Shown here in pieces: positions 13,247-25,495 of a stretch of DNA of 64,000 nucleotides (position 1 is its first letter; each line of letters begins with the position of its first letter). The notes under the pieces are model-generated. The model was not told where the DNA came from. It did not search any database and was given only the letters and a program-made list of their open reading frames with translations. Both the position numbers and the translations under genes were made by a program. The stretch comes from Cricetomys ansorgei (Eukaryota > Chordata > Mammalia > Rodentia > Nesomyidae), in contig JAMJFZ010001796.1 in assembly GCA_026225945.1 (NCBI GenBank), positions 21,552,001-21,616,000 on the forward strand. Direction: 5' to 3'.

Positions 13247-13400
13247 GGGCTGGAGAGATGACTCAAAGATGACTCAACCTGGGTTGAGTTCTACTTTTGA
13301 CAGTTCACAGCCACCTGTAAAACTGCAGCTCCAGGACACTCACCACCTTCATCTGTCTTCCACAGTGCATGTACACACACAAAAAAATTCATCTTTAAAC
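13247..13400 (+). repeat. B2/B3-family SINE, internally rearranged
   Basis: The head 'gggctggagagatgactcaa' is followed at once by a second 'gatgactcaa', then 'acagccacctgtaaaactgc' and an acaca tail. Confidence 0.8.
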
Positions 13401-14054
13401 TACAATGCTCTGACCCAATTAAGCTCAATCCTCTCCTCCATAAAATCCACGGAAGAAGTTTTTTTTCAAGATTAAATAATTGTTAATACAGCGCTGATGC
13501 AAAAGTCAAGCTGGGCTTTGATGAGATCACACTCAATTTCTTTGCAGCTGAGATTATATCAGCAAAAGATCAAGAGGAGAAGGAAAAATATCAGTCAAAT
13601 AAAGCAGTATTTTAGTAAAACAGCAAGTTCTTTTTTGCCTAGTGCTGTTTCTTTGATTATATTTATACATACAAAAATTAGAAAATATAAAAATCACATA
13701 TCCCATTACTAATAAATCAGTATTATACTACATAGTTGAACAGACATGTTTCAAACAAAATGTAATGATATAAGAAATGATAAATACGATGCTAAGCTTA
13801 GATAAGCAAATAGGACCTCTCTTATTCTGTGAAGAAATTTTTCTTTGGAAATAGTAACGTATTATGTGATAGAAGAAGATGATCCTGAACTTCCAGTCCT
13901 TAAGTACTATGCAGCTTGTCCAGTTCACACAGTGCTGGGGATAAAGCCCAATGCTTTCTGCATACTAGACAAGCACTTATGCATACACAATTCTGGAACA
14001 AAACAAAAATTTCCAAGAAACTTTTTGAAAGGTTAAAAGTTGAAAAGTGTGAGC

Positions 14055-14139
14055 ACATCACCTGGAAAAAAATGGCTTAGTCATTAAAACAATGGCTATG
14101 CTTCCAGAAGACTAATTTTGATACCCTGTACCCACACAG
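14055..14139 (+). repeat. B2/B3-family SINE head
   Basis: The 5' part of a B2/B3 copy. Its 3' part, from 'ggctcacaaccatctg', lies inside the duplicated unit that follows. Confidence 0.75.
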
Positions 14140-14501
14140 TGGCTCACAACCATCTGTTAAGTCCAGTTCTAGAGTGCCACATATGCAGGTAAAACATTCA
14201 TAGAAATAAATTTTTGTTTTGGTTTGGATTCTTTTCGAGACAGGGTTTCTCTGTTGTAACTCTGACTTGTCCGGGAACTCACTCTGTAGACCAGTCTGGC
14301 CTTGAACTCACAGATCTGTCTGGCTCACAACCATCTGTTAAGTCCAGTTCTAGAGTGCCACATATGCAGGCAAAACATTCATAGAAATAAATTTTTGTTT
14401 TGGTTTGGATTCTTTTCGAGACAGGGTTTCTCTGTTGTAACTCTGACTTGTCCGGGAACTCACTCTGTAGACCAGTCTGGCCTTGAACTCACAGATCTGT
14501 C
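14140..14501. repeat. 181-bp direct tandem duplication
   Basis: Copy 1 is 14140-14320 and copy 2 is 14321-14501. The unit joins the 3' part of a B2/B3 SINE to the tail side of a reverse-complement B1. I see one difference (t at 14190, c at 14371). The intact B1 continues only after copy 2, to about 14560. Confidence 0.95.
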
Positions 14502-14560
14502 TGCCTCTACCTCCCTCCGGAGTGCTGGGATTAAAGGAGTGGGCCACCACTGCCAGACAG
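14421..14560 (-). repeat. B1 SINE
   Basis: Reverse-complement B1 from 'gagacagggtttctctgttg' to 'ccaccactgccagaca'. Its left half is inside duplication copy 2; a second copy of that half lies at about 14240-14322. Confidence 0.92.
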
Positions 14561-14711
14561 AATTTAAGTTTTTTAAAACTTCAAAAGAAAATTGTGAAAG
14601 CTAAATTTTACAAAAGTAAAGGAAGGCAAACTCCGCGTGTTTCCCACCATTTTCAAATACCTATTTTTTTTTTCTTTTCCTTTAAAAGTGAACACAGGAT
14701 AGACTGCCTTA

Positions 14712-14888
14712 CGTCTGGAGAGTAAAAAGCATTTACTCCTCTTGAGTTCCCAGCACTAAGATCAAATGACAATTTCTACTGTGCACATCACAAGACTTAT
14801 AGCTACCTACATAAGTCCAAAATCCTCTTCTGAACTCCAAGGGCACATGCATACTCATATGCAGAAACATACGTAAATGTTTAATTTA
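14712..14888 (+). repeat. B2/B3-family SINE, diverged
   Basis: 'gagttcccagcactaagatc', 'ctcttctgaactccaagggc' and 'catatgcagaaacatac' match the SINE body. Confidence 0.7.
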
Positions 14889-15074
14889 AATGGAATAAAA
14901 GACAACTAAAATATTTTTTAACCTTACTTAAACCAACACAATTCCAATCACAAGAATTAACGACTTCCATTTGTTTCTAACTTTTGGGAGGATATGGGTG
15001 AGACAAGGTATGTATATAATTTGAAGTCTTCCCTGCCTCCCCTCCAGAATACTGAAAATACAGGAATGAGCACC

Positions 15075-15114
15075 ATGTCCAAATCAGATCATTTATGTCC
15101 AAATCAGATCATTT
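15075..15114. repeat. 20-bp tandem pair
   Basis: The unit 'atgtccaaatcagatcattt' occurs twice back to back without mismatch, in otherwise unique intron sequence. Confidence 0.95.
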
Positions 15115-16630
15115 ATAAACATGTTACCATAAGAAACTGCTTAATTCAACAGAACAAAGATGTACCAAACAGACAAAATACTTCTTGGATATGAGAGGAA
15201 AAGGCAATACTCTTGTATTGTTGACAGTTCATGTATTAAAATGTACAGCAGCAGTTGTTCAAAAGCTCTAACTTGTATGAACATATAAACACATGTATTT
15301 GCAGTTTTAAAAAAAGACTGACAATATGCCAAGGTAAATAGAAACATTTAAGTGGGTTGTAGAATTAATGTATTTTTTTCTTTTAGTTTTGTGTATTCCT
15401 TATTCTGATCATAATTACATTTATCCATATCTCAAAACTGAGCATGGGGACTTATGTATTTTGTTACTACCTAAATTGTGGTGGTGTTGAATGCTGAAGA
15501 CTCTGAGACTTTTCCATTTTTAACAATATGTGACATGACATAGATGCTAAGATTACATTCCCAAAAAGAATTAATGCTACTGAAATTAATCAAAAGAGCT
15601 ATATTTTAATCATCAGCATAAAGGTTAAGTATGGCTGTTTCATATGCTGAATGTAGAAAAACAACTCAGAACTCTCTACTAAGTGTAGCACTAAATTTGG
15701 ACATTACAATACTTAAGATAACCAGCAACTCTGAGAAAACAGACAGGCCCACTTGAGAGGACTAAAGAACTAAAGTTCCCTGCAGCCCTTACCCAAAGAC
15801 TTACAACTTCTATGGTAGAGACAGAATTCACACACAAAAGCTGTCCTGGTCCAATGCCCATACCCAACTACTTAACATTTAATATGACAAATTATAATTA
15901 TTTACATTTGACATTTCAATTTCTTTTTAATGGTTTACCAACAAATACATAACTGCCTCAAATTGTTAATTTAGAGAATCATTCTGAAATAACTAGAATT
16001 TACTTCTGACCCACTTCAAGCTAACCACTTGACTAAATTAGAAAACTATGCTTGACTGGTAGAATTCTGAGTACTTTATAAACAGTAACAGTCTATGTCT
16101 AAATCAGACCCATAATTTTACTTTCAAGACAATGTATCTTACTCTTCATACTACCTTATTTAAAACCATTCCAATTAAAAAAACAAACAGAAGACCACAA
16201 AATCAGAGAGGTGGTAGGCTAACAAAGTATCTCAACCTCATAGTTCAGTGTTCAAACAGGTTAAGACTAATCCCATCCCCATCAAGCTGGGTGTCAAAAT
16301 CTTGTGCTTAAAACAAATGTAACTTCCTTTAAAAAAAAAAAAAAAATCATTAAGTCCATGCATTAAGGAAAGGACCACAAATGGTTGAAAAACATGTTGC
16401 ACCATGTGTTAGGCAAGTACAAGAGACTAACAAAACATAATATACCATATGTTAACAATCTTAAATTAGGGCTTCATGTCAATGACTGGTAACTGATTTT
16501 AGAGGGGCCTAACTTACTTGGGTAAAGATTTTGAAATCACTTAATACCAATTTTGTGCTACTTTGCTCAGAAATCAGGAAATTGACCTATGTGTAACATT
16601 TTAGTCCTCATAATGAGGACATTTTTGTTA

Positions 16631-16814
<184 letters not shown>

Positions 16815-16960
16815 CTGGGAAAAAAAAAAGAGAGAGAGAAGAAAGAGTCTAATTAAATACACAGGATACAATAGAGAAGAAATGTGAGGTAGCAAACTGT
16901 ACTGCCTTATTACACTGTATAACTTGACTGGTGTGTGTGCTATATAAAAGGTCAGAGAAT

Positions 16961-17104
16961 TGGGGCTGCAGTGATGGCTTAATGGTTAGGAGCACGTGCT
17001 GCTTATCTAGAGGACTTGAATTTGGTTTCCAGTACTAACATCAGGAAGCTCACAATCACCTGACTCTAGCTCAATAGGTCCAATGCCCTCTTTTAGCCTC
17101 CTTA
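16961..17104 (+). repeat. B2/B3-family SINE
   Basis: 'tggggctgcagtgatggctt' head and 'ccctcttttagcctcc' end. Confidence 0.85.
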
Positions 17105-17332
17105 AAAAAAGATTGTATATATAAATGGCAGCTTCCTACTGTTTCCCCTAATATATCTTGGGAATATCTGGCGGTATTTCTCCAGTGTACATAAATTTAA
17201 TTTTCTCCCTTTTTGCCTTTTCTTTTAATGTTTGCATTATATTTTAATTTTTTCCTAAAATTAATACCATTTTCATGCTACTATTTTGAATTTTTCTTTT
17301 TTACTACATAATGAATAAAAACTAAAAACTTA

Positions 17333-17497
17333 AGGGCCAGCAAGATGGCTCACTGGGTCAAAGTACTTGCTGCCAGCCTGAGTTTGATCCCCAGAACCCA
17401 CCATGTTAGAAGTAGAGAACTAGTCAGTTGCTCTCTGACACCTCCATTCACATGCACATGTGGACATACACAAATAAGCTTTAAAAATAATAAAAGC
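17333..17497 (+). repeat. B2-family SINE
   Basis: 'gggccagcaagatggctcac' head, 'gagtttgatccccagaaccc', and an 'aataataaaag' tail. Confidence 0.9.
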
Positions 17498-17734
17498 ATC
17501 ATGTCATGTCTACTTCGTGGTTCTGCTGTAATAGTAACAACGGAAACTAAAATTGCAGTATCTTAATAGCAACATGAAAGCAGTTCATTACAGTAAGCTG
17601 AGCAATGGTCCCAGATACCCTGAGTTACAATCAGATCTTCTTGCTGTGGAATCAAATTATCTAAGTTTACTAAGTTGTAATTATGGTATTAAGGTTAATT
17701 CTCAGAAAATATGCTTCATAAAACAAGCCAATAT

Positions 17735-17922
17735 TTGGAGCTGGGTGGATGGCTCAGGAGTCAAGACCAGTTACTGGCTCTTCCTGTGAACAAAAATTTG
17801 GCTCCTAGCACATGTGAGGCAGTTCACAACTGTCCAGTGACTTGAATTCCCCTGGCCTCCAAAAGCACCCTCACTCACATGCACATATCCAGATGCAGAC
17901 AGATACCTACACATAATTTTTT
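17735..17922 (+). repeat. B2/B3-family SINE
   Basis: 'ggagctgggtggatggctca' head and 'cccctggcctccaaaagcac' 3' block. Confidence 0.85.
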
Positions 17923-19126
17923 AAGCTTATATTTTAATCATAAAAAAAGTTTGTTTAGCTAATAAATCAAATCAGGTATGGTGGCACACCAAACCTAAGA
18001 CAGATTTGCTATATTATATATAGCTTGGCTTTTAACCAGGGATCATGTTTCCACCTGCAAAGTACTCTGACTACAGGAATGAAACAACTCACAACGTCCA
18101 ATTTTTTTTAAAGCCTCTAAACAAAAATCAGTTCTTTCAGTGCATCTATTTACAAGGGGAACAAATGATCTCTGATTTTATACAAGTTGGTACCAAATGC
18201 AGATTAAATAGCTAATTCTCTCCACCCTACCACAGCCACTGCGAGATCATAGCTAAATCTGCTAAATGGATTTTAGAGAATTTTTTGAACTTTGATAGGA
18301 AAATAAAGTATCTGAGTTATAATTTGACTAGATCCCATACATTTATCCTAATTTGATTTGATTCCATACATTTACCCTTATTCTAACTGTCTATCCTTAT
18401 TCTAAGCAATCTATCAAGTAGTTACTACCCAGACATCAAAGTTTGTTCATCCCAGCACTCAAGAGGCTGAAGTAGTAATGAGCATTATGTTCAAAGCCAA
18501 CCTGGTTACTTTGCCAAAACAGTGTACAAAAAATAAAATATTTAAAAAAATTAAAATAGTAACATGAATATGTTAGCAATTTTTAGGGAAAAATATTAAA
18601 ATATTATGCAAACTCTGTAAGAAAAGGAGACAAGGAAGGAGAATATTAAAATTACATTTTCATACACTGGAAAAAGACCTTTAGATATTCCCAAGATATA
18701 TTAGGGAAAAACAGCAGGAAGCTCCCATTTGAATCTTTTTTTTTTTTTTTGCCAATACTTTAAAAGTTATCTGAAAGATACACAAAATATTATTTTCTAT
18801 TAACTGTTTTTGAGAAAGAAAACTAGGAGTAGGGAAATAATTTTCCTAAATTAACAGGGCAAGCTGCTTTATCACTAATAGTTCAACTGCAAAGCATCCC
18901 AACATCAACAAGTTGACTACCTTGTGTATATACATTGTGTTTCAATCTTTCAAATAGAGGTAAAGAACTTGACTTCAGAAAGAGCTGGAGCCAGGTGTGG
19001 TGGCCCACTCTTTAATCCAAGCACTTACTGTATGACAATTTTATTATCTTAACCAACTGCTTTATGCCACCTATATGTTATCATTTTAAGATTTTAAAAA
19101 AATGACACCCCTCAATATATCTCATC

Positions 19127-19255
19127 TGGGGGGAAAGAACCTGTTACCAAGCCTGATAACCTGAGTTGAAGAGAACTCCCACAAATAGTTCTCTAATTTA
19201 TGTACGTGCGCACGTGCCCGTGCGCACGCGCACACACACAAATGTAATTAAAAAC
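19127..19255 (+). repeat. B2-family SINE with Z-prone GT/GC tract
   Basis: 'accaagcctgataacctgag' is the B2 box-B side. Its 3' end carries an alternating purine-pyrimidine tract at 19201-19240 with several CG steps. Confidence 0.7.
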
Positions 19256-19266
19256 TAACTTTATAG

Positions 19267-19412
19267 GAGTTGGAGCGATGACTCAATGATTAAGAGAACT
19301 TATGGCTCTGGAAGAGAACCTGGATTCAGTTCCTAGGGATTAGATGTCTTCTGACCTCTAAGAGCACCAGGCATGCACAAGATGCATATAAATATGTATA
19401 TTCAAAACACTA
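19267..19412 (+). repeat. B2/B3-family SINE
   Basis: 'gttggagcgatgactcaatg' head and 'agcaccaggcatgcacaaga' 3' block. Confidence 0.85.
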
Positions 19413-20297
19413 AAATATCTTTTAATAATTTAAGAAACTGTTTAATTTATAACAGGAAGGATAGCAATGTATTTTAGCCACAGAGCACTTAAGGAGCATG
19501 TACTTAACGGGCACTAGGTTCAGTAGCCAACACTTCAAAAAAACAAAATTATAACTAATCTTCCTTCAAGAAAAACTACTCCAAACGTTTTGTTTTTCTT
19601 AAAAAAGTAAGGACTCATTCAACATAACCCAAGCTTGCCTCAAACTTTTCATCCTTTTGTCTTAATGTCCACATGATGGGATTTTATGTATGCACCATCA
19701 TGGTTTACTTTCTTCTAGTTTCTTAACATTACACTAGGGACAGGTTACGGCCAGGGGGTGCAGGGATTGTTATAAAGAATTTCAGTCCTTTCTTTGGTAA
19801 AAGAGAAAATTATAATTTTAGGATATAAAAAAGAGCAAGAGGATTACTAATATTTAAATACAGAATTTTAAATCATAGAAATGATGTTTAATAGACTCGG
19901 GGAAAATCCTCTAATTTAGAGTAGTAACCCACAACTGTCTTGAGCAGCCCCAAAGCCAGTTCATATTACCTCGACTCATAAAAATCACTCCCACACATTT
20001 GAGAGACAACTTACAATACTGAAGGAAAGTTGAATTATTTTTACAGAGAACAATAAAACAAAGAAAATGAGCACAAGCTACTACATCCCATGTAATGACT
20101 GAAGGAGGTTTTCATTATGAAATTGACATTTAATGTGTAACTTACTTGTCCCACATCTTCCCCTTCTGTTTCAATATTGTCTTATTTTTTTTAGACAGGT
20201 TCTCATTCAAATCATTATGTCTTGAACTTACTTATTCTACCTTTAAGTGCTTGGCGACAGGCAAGTACTGGAATTACACTACCATGCACAGTTAATG

Positions 20298-20373
20298 TGG
20301 TACTGGGGGTAGAAGTAAGGCTTTGTGCATACTTAACAAATACTCTACCAACTAAGCCATATCCTCATCTCCA
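20298..20373 (-). repeat. ID-type SINE
   Basis: Reverse-complement ID with 'aggctttgtgcatacttaac' and 'actctaccaactaagccat'. Decayed reverse B1 pieces flank it on both sides (20200-20290 and 20376-20475). Confidence 0.7.
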
Positions 20374-20489
20374 TTTTGGTTTTAGTTTTTTGAGACATGG
20401 CCTCATGTAGCCCAGGTAACTGAGGGACCAATCTTCTCGCTACCTTCTCTTCCTAAATGCCAAGATAACAGCCAGAGTCTCAGAGCCCA

Positions 20490-20687
20490 TGTCTTATTTT
20501 ATGTATTAATGAATGCTTGTCTGTCTATCGCATACACAGTGTGGTACCTGCACAGGGTTAGATCGCCTGGAAGTGGATTACAGATGGTTGTGAGGTGCCA
20601 GATGGCAGATGGGAACTGATTTGAAAACCCAGATCCACTGTAAGAGCAGTCAGTGCTCCTAACTTCTGAGTCATCTCTTTAGCTAGG
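20490..20687 (-). repeat. B2/B3-family SINE
   Basis: Reverse complement, ending with the head 'tgagtcatctctttagct'. It is one of only three B2/B3 copies in the TRIP12 sense orientation. Confidence 0.85.
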
Positions 20688-21300
20688 CATTCTCAATATC
20701 TTAAGCATGTGATCTTCAAATTATGAAATTAAATAACTAAAACACAATTGCACAAGTTTACTCATTTGATTACAGTAATAGCAAAATTTAAATGTGCCAG
20801 TAAGAATTATACTACTACTAATAGAAAATTACAGAGCTGCATAAAGGTTTAAAAGTCAAAATTCAAAAATAAAGCCCCAAGCCAAAGCTAAGTGTGAATA
20901 ACTACACACAAAATCAAACATAAAATTACTAAGTCCTATAAGAAAGAAAACTAAGTAACACATAAAAGACAGTACAAATGCAACAACTCCACAATATAAA
21001 ATGGAACAGCCACCCTCACTTATAATTCATCATTCTTGCTTAAGAATGTCAAAGACTTAAAGTAAGCCTGCCTTTTAAATAGGAATACATAACCTTTAAG
21101 CTTCCTCTGAAAGTAAAAGATTGAAAAGTGCCAAGAAATAAATGCAAGCAGTCCATACTCACAAGGAGCTTACTATTTTATCATCTCACTAGACTCAAAC
21201 TCTAGAGACCTATGACTACCAGTCAATAAACAAACAGTACAAACACCAAAATAAAAAGTCTTTAACCGCCGCCTAAATTTCTCCATTAAAAATGACAGCT

Positions 21301-21478
21301 TAGGGATGGTTAAATGGCTCAACTAATAAGGGCATCAGACACCAAGCATGATGAAGTGTAGTCAATCTCTGAAAACCACACTGTAAAAAACAAGAAACGA
21401 CTCCCAAGTTGTCCTCTGATCTTCAAAGACAAACTATACCCCCCATACATACACACACAAGTGAATAAAGATGTTATT
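21301..21478 (+). repeat. B2-family SINE
   Basis: 'ggatggttaaatggctcaac' head and 'cccaagttgtcctctgatct' 3' block. Confidence 0.85.
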
Positions 21479-21663
21479 TAATAATAATAATAAAACCTAC
21501 ATATTGCTAACTAAGTTTAAGTATTGGAGAAAAACCTCTGGTTTTGTGTTTTCTGACAAACTGAATTCTCAATAGCAACAATGAAGTCAGAAGTTTATAA
21601 AGTTCTATTTTCTTCAGCATAGTAAAGTTAAATGTTGATAAAGAATTATATATCAATCACTTC

Positions 21664-21795
21664 TTGGCAAACCATAAACTCCAGTTCCAGGGGTACACCT
21701 TCCTCTGACTTCCTGATCCATGCATGAGGCATGCACGTTGTGCACATACATACATGCAAACACACACATAAAATTAAAATAAATCTTTAAAAAAG
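21664..21795 (+). repeat. B2/B3-family SINE, 3' part
   Basis: 'taaactccagttccaggggt' through 'atgcaaacacacacataaa'. The head is absent. Confidence 0.8.
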
Positions 21796-22433
21796 AGTAT
21801 TTTTGGTAAACTCACCTTTTGCATTTTGAATAAAAAGTGAAAGTACACATTTGCCCCGATAGTGACTCCTATCTCTGAGGCCAGCCAGATCTAAAAAGTT
21901 AAGCTCACCTAGGTTACACAGCAAAACCCTGTTTTAAATAAATGTAAGGCACAGACACTGCTATTCTTACTAAAAGAGGTAGACCAAGACTTTGTCTCCA
22001 TTAAAGATAGGTTGAAAAAGCAATAAACCAGAAAGAAAAACACGGTAAAACTTTATCTCTAGTTTTATCAGATTTTTAAATCTGAAACAAATCTAAAGAA
22101 AAAGTATACTGAAATATGGAAAATATGTAATTAGTAGGCAGTATTACTTTCAAAAAAGATACTTCACAATTTTTTAAAGTAGCAAAGGTAGTAAAAAAAA
22201 AAAAAAGTGCAGTGTGTTGATATAAGAGTGGATTTGCTTCATTATTAACTGTGCCAGTGCTACAGAATATACAAAAGCTACCCATAATGTCAACTATGGA
22301 CTCTGGAAAATAATGGACTAAACTCAGGGCAGCCTATGGGACTGTGAAACTGTGAGGGTCAAACTACTTAGAGAACTTCTATAGCTTCAGTTTTTCTATG
22401 AACTAAATTTGCTCTGAAATTAAAGTTTTTTAA

Positions 22434-22651
22434 GGTTTCATTATTATATGTGTATGATTGTTTTGCCTGTATGTGTATGTACATGCTGCATATGGATTCC
22501 AGGTGTTCAGAAAATACAGAAAAGGATGTTGGACCCCCTGAAATTGGAGTTACAGATGGTTAGAAGCTACCATGTGGGTGCTGGGAATTGAATCCTGGTC
22601 ATCTGCAAGAGCAAGTGTTTTTTTTAACTGCTGAGCCATCTCTCCAGTCCT
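22434..22651 (-). repeat. B2/B3-family SINE
   Basis: Reverse complement: 'gtgggtgctgggaattgaat' and the head 'ctgagccatctctccagtcc' are nearly consensus. Confidence 0.92.
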
Positions 22652-23507
22652 GAAACAGGCAATATTTAGTATTTAGCTGGGATCTGCCCAGGGTCAAAGA
22701 CAAGGAGCAGCTAAGCCCCAAAGCCCTCACCTTCTGGGACGGGGAGGTGCTCCCTAGCTGCTTCAACCTGCTCCTCAGCCCCATGGCGATCCCACAAAGT
22801 CTTTCTCAAAATATTAATCTTTTCTTTCGGGCATTTATCACTGCACTGAAAGGCTCACTAACAAAAGGGGGGACAAGGCAGCAAGAGCTTGACAGCTGAT
22901 ACATCTTTAGCCTCTAACAAATATTTAACCTTTACAAAAAGGAATAAACAAAACAGGCTTTCTCCTAGGGAAACCTACATTCTACTGGGCAAAACACAAA
23001 TAGCAAATATTAGATAGTACTTTCAAGAAATTATATTCTCAGGCAAGAATAAAGATATCATAGGCAAAAAGAAGAAATTCAAATACCACTTCTCACTTTC
23101 TACTCCCATCATCACCCTATTCCTGCTGAAAAAATAAGGCACAAGCGTGTCAGCCTGTATAGTCCCAACTACTCAAAAGACAAACAGGATGAAGGTTTGT
23201 GCCCATGAGTACTAGCCTGTCTAGGCAATATAGAGACCTATTCCTTTAAAAAGCAAGAGGGGAGAGGGAGAAGAGGTAGAGCGTAAGGAAGTTCTGCAGG
23301 AACAAATAGTAGGAACAAATATCCCTTCACCTCTGAGCAAGTTATTTCAGAAACCTCTGGGTGAGTCATGACTAATCTAAACCAGTATTTTTTTTTTCAA
23401 ATTAGAGATTTAAAATTAATATAAGCCATTATTTCAAAACATCAAGTTCATATACTTGGCCTGAAATAATTTATATTTAAAAAAACTAGTAATAATAAAG
23501 AGAAACA

Positions 23508-23672
23508 AAGATGGATGAGTGGGTAACAGTGTTTGCCAACAAACCTGAGTATGATTCTCCGAGTCTCATATGGTAGAATAACTGATTCTCACAGGTTGCC
23601 CTCTGATCTCCACATATACACCATGACATGCCCATATCCACGAAAAACACACAAACAAGTACATGAAAAAAA
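23508..23672 (+). repeat. B2-family SINE
   Basis: 'atggatgagtgggtaacagt' head and 'aggttgccctctgatctcca' 3' block. Confidence 0.8.
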
Positions 23673-23702
23673 GAAAAAGCAGGCAGGCACTAGCCTCTAA
23701 TT

Positions 23703-23924
23703 CAGTGGTTCTTAACCTTCGTAATTCTGGGACCCTTTAACATAGTTCCTCATATTGTAATGATCTCCCAACCATAAAATTATTATCTTTGCTACTTCAT
23801 AACTGTGGTTTTACTACTACTATGAATCGTAATAAATATGCAGGATGGTCTTAGGCGACCCCTGTAAAAAGATCACTCAACATCCCCTCCCAAGAGGTCA
23901 TGACCCACAGGTTGAGAACCTCTG
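23703..23924. mobile_element. Small hAT-type non-autonomous DNA transposon
   Basis: The terminal inverted repeats are cagtggttcttaacct on the left and the reverse complement of aggttgagaacctctg on the right. The 222-bp element is flanked by a perfect 8-bp target duplication, ctctaatt, at 23695-23702 and 23925-23932, which is the hAT signature. The ends and body resemble the rodent hAT-Charlie MITE group (URR1-like). There is no transposase frame, and it is immobile by itself. Confidence 0.9.
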
Positions 23925-24356
23925 CTCTAATTTAAATGTAGCATTTGCAAGAATGGATAAACAGCAAGCCACAGCTACACTGGTAGTACTTTCAATCTTG
24001 CACCAAAAGAATTAAATATTAGAATATCACAACTGCAGCACATACCCTCAAAAATCATACTTATACTCACATTTATATTTGCTTTGAACAGCTGCTAGAC
24101 TATGCTATTAAAAATGCCAGGAAACATTACTACAGTAAAACAAACAAACTGAAAGCCTGAGAGCTAGATGTCAATACTTTGATATAGTTTGGTTTCTCAA
24201 GATTTGTGCATATTATTTTAAGAGTTTAAAAAGCTAACTACAGCTTGGAGGGATGTAATACTCTCTTCTGGCTTCCTCAGGCAACCATACACATGACGTA
24301 CAGTCACACAGACATTCATATAAATAAAAATAAATTTTTAAAAATTACTAGCCATG

Positions 24357-24548
24357 GAGGCTAGAGATAGAGCTCAGTGGGTAACAGCACTTGCAACTCT
24401 TGCAGACGACAAGGTTCAATTCCCAGAATACAGAGGGATTTGGCATTTTCATGACTTTCAAGGACATCAGGCATGGATGTGGTGTACATACATACACGTA
24501 GCCAAACACATACACAAACAAACAAACAAACACATAAACACACACAAA
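24357..24548 (+). repeat. B2/B3-family SINE
   Basis: 'ctagagatagagctcagtgg' head, 'ggttcaattcccagaatac' box B, and an (acaa)n-rich end. Confidence 0.85.
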
Positions 24549-24561
24549 GTCATGGGCCAGG

Positions 24562-24676
24562 TCAGGAGCAGTGGTACACACTGTTCATCCCAGTACTCAG
24601 AAAGCAGAAGTGGGAAGATCTCTCAGTTCTAGGCCAGTCTGGGCCACATAGTGAGAGTTTGTCTCAAAAACCCAAA
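24562..24676 (+). repeat. B1 SINE
   Basis: 'gcagtggtacacactgttca' to 'gagagtttgtctcaaaaacc'. Confidence 0.85.
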
Positions 24677-24678
24677 AA

Positions 24679-24830
24679 GGGATTGGCAAAATGGTTCAGG
24701 AGGTAAAGATGCCTGCTGTGAAGCCTGATGACCTGAGCTGGAACTCCAAAATCCACAGTGGACTCAACTCCCACATTTGTCTCTAATTTGCACATTTGCC
24801 ACACCACACAAAAATAAGATTTAATTTTAT
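24679..24830 (+). repeat. B2-family SINE
   Basis: 'gattggcaaaatggttcagg' head and 'gaagcctgatgacctgagct'. It sits directly behind the B1. Confidence 0.85.
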
Positions 24831-25445
24831 TTCAATTCAGAAGAATCTTGAGAATTATTTTTTCCTAATTTACACATAAAGTTAAATTGACCAAAATCAA
24901 ACAACTAGGAAACTATTTATTACCCAAATTCACCTTGCTACAGATTTCATCAATGCTCTTCAATGATATCCTTTCCACTCTAAGACAAATTCTTAACACT
25001 TAACCCTTGAGTATAAAAGAAATCCACCTTCCCAAACTGTATTTTCAGACATAAAGAAAAATTTTTCCTATCAGTAAGAATGGTTACTAGCTAGCAATAA
25101 TAACTATTCAAGCACTTATCCTGTGGCAGGTATTATTTTAACTCCTTTGCAAACATTAATCCTCATAACAATCATAGAATATAGGTGTTACTATACCATT
25201 TTTAAAACGGAAAAAAATGAAGACAAAAAAGGTTCACCCAAGGTTACATGACTATTAGTTTAGAAGCCAAAATTTAAACTGATTCCCAGACTTGGCTCTA
25301 AACCACTTCCCAAATTCCTTTATCACTGAGACATATCACATTAACCTGAAGTCCATGCATTCTACCATGCTCCAAGCAAGGAACCAAAGGGAAAGACTGA
25401 AAAGAACTTAGTTGCTGTTGTTGCTATTACTCCTTAAAAGTCTCC

Positions 25446-25495
25446 TATATGTGTGTGTGTGTATATATATATACATATATACATATATATATGTA

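Noticed and set aside
14302..14604. 100-codon frame
   Set aside because: It is B1 sequence inside the 181-bp duplication.
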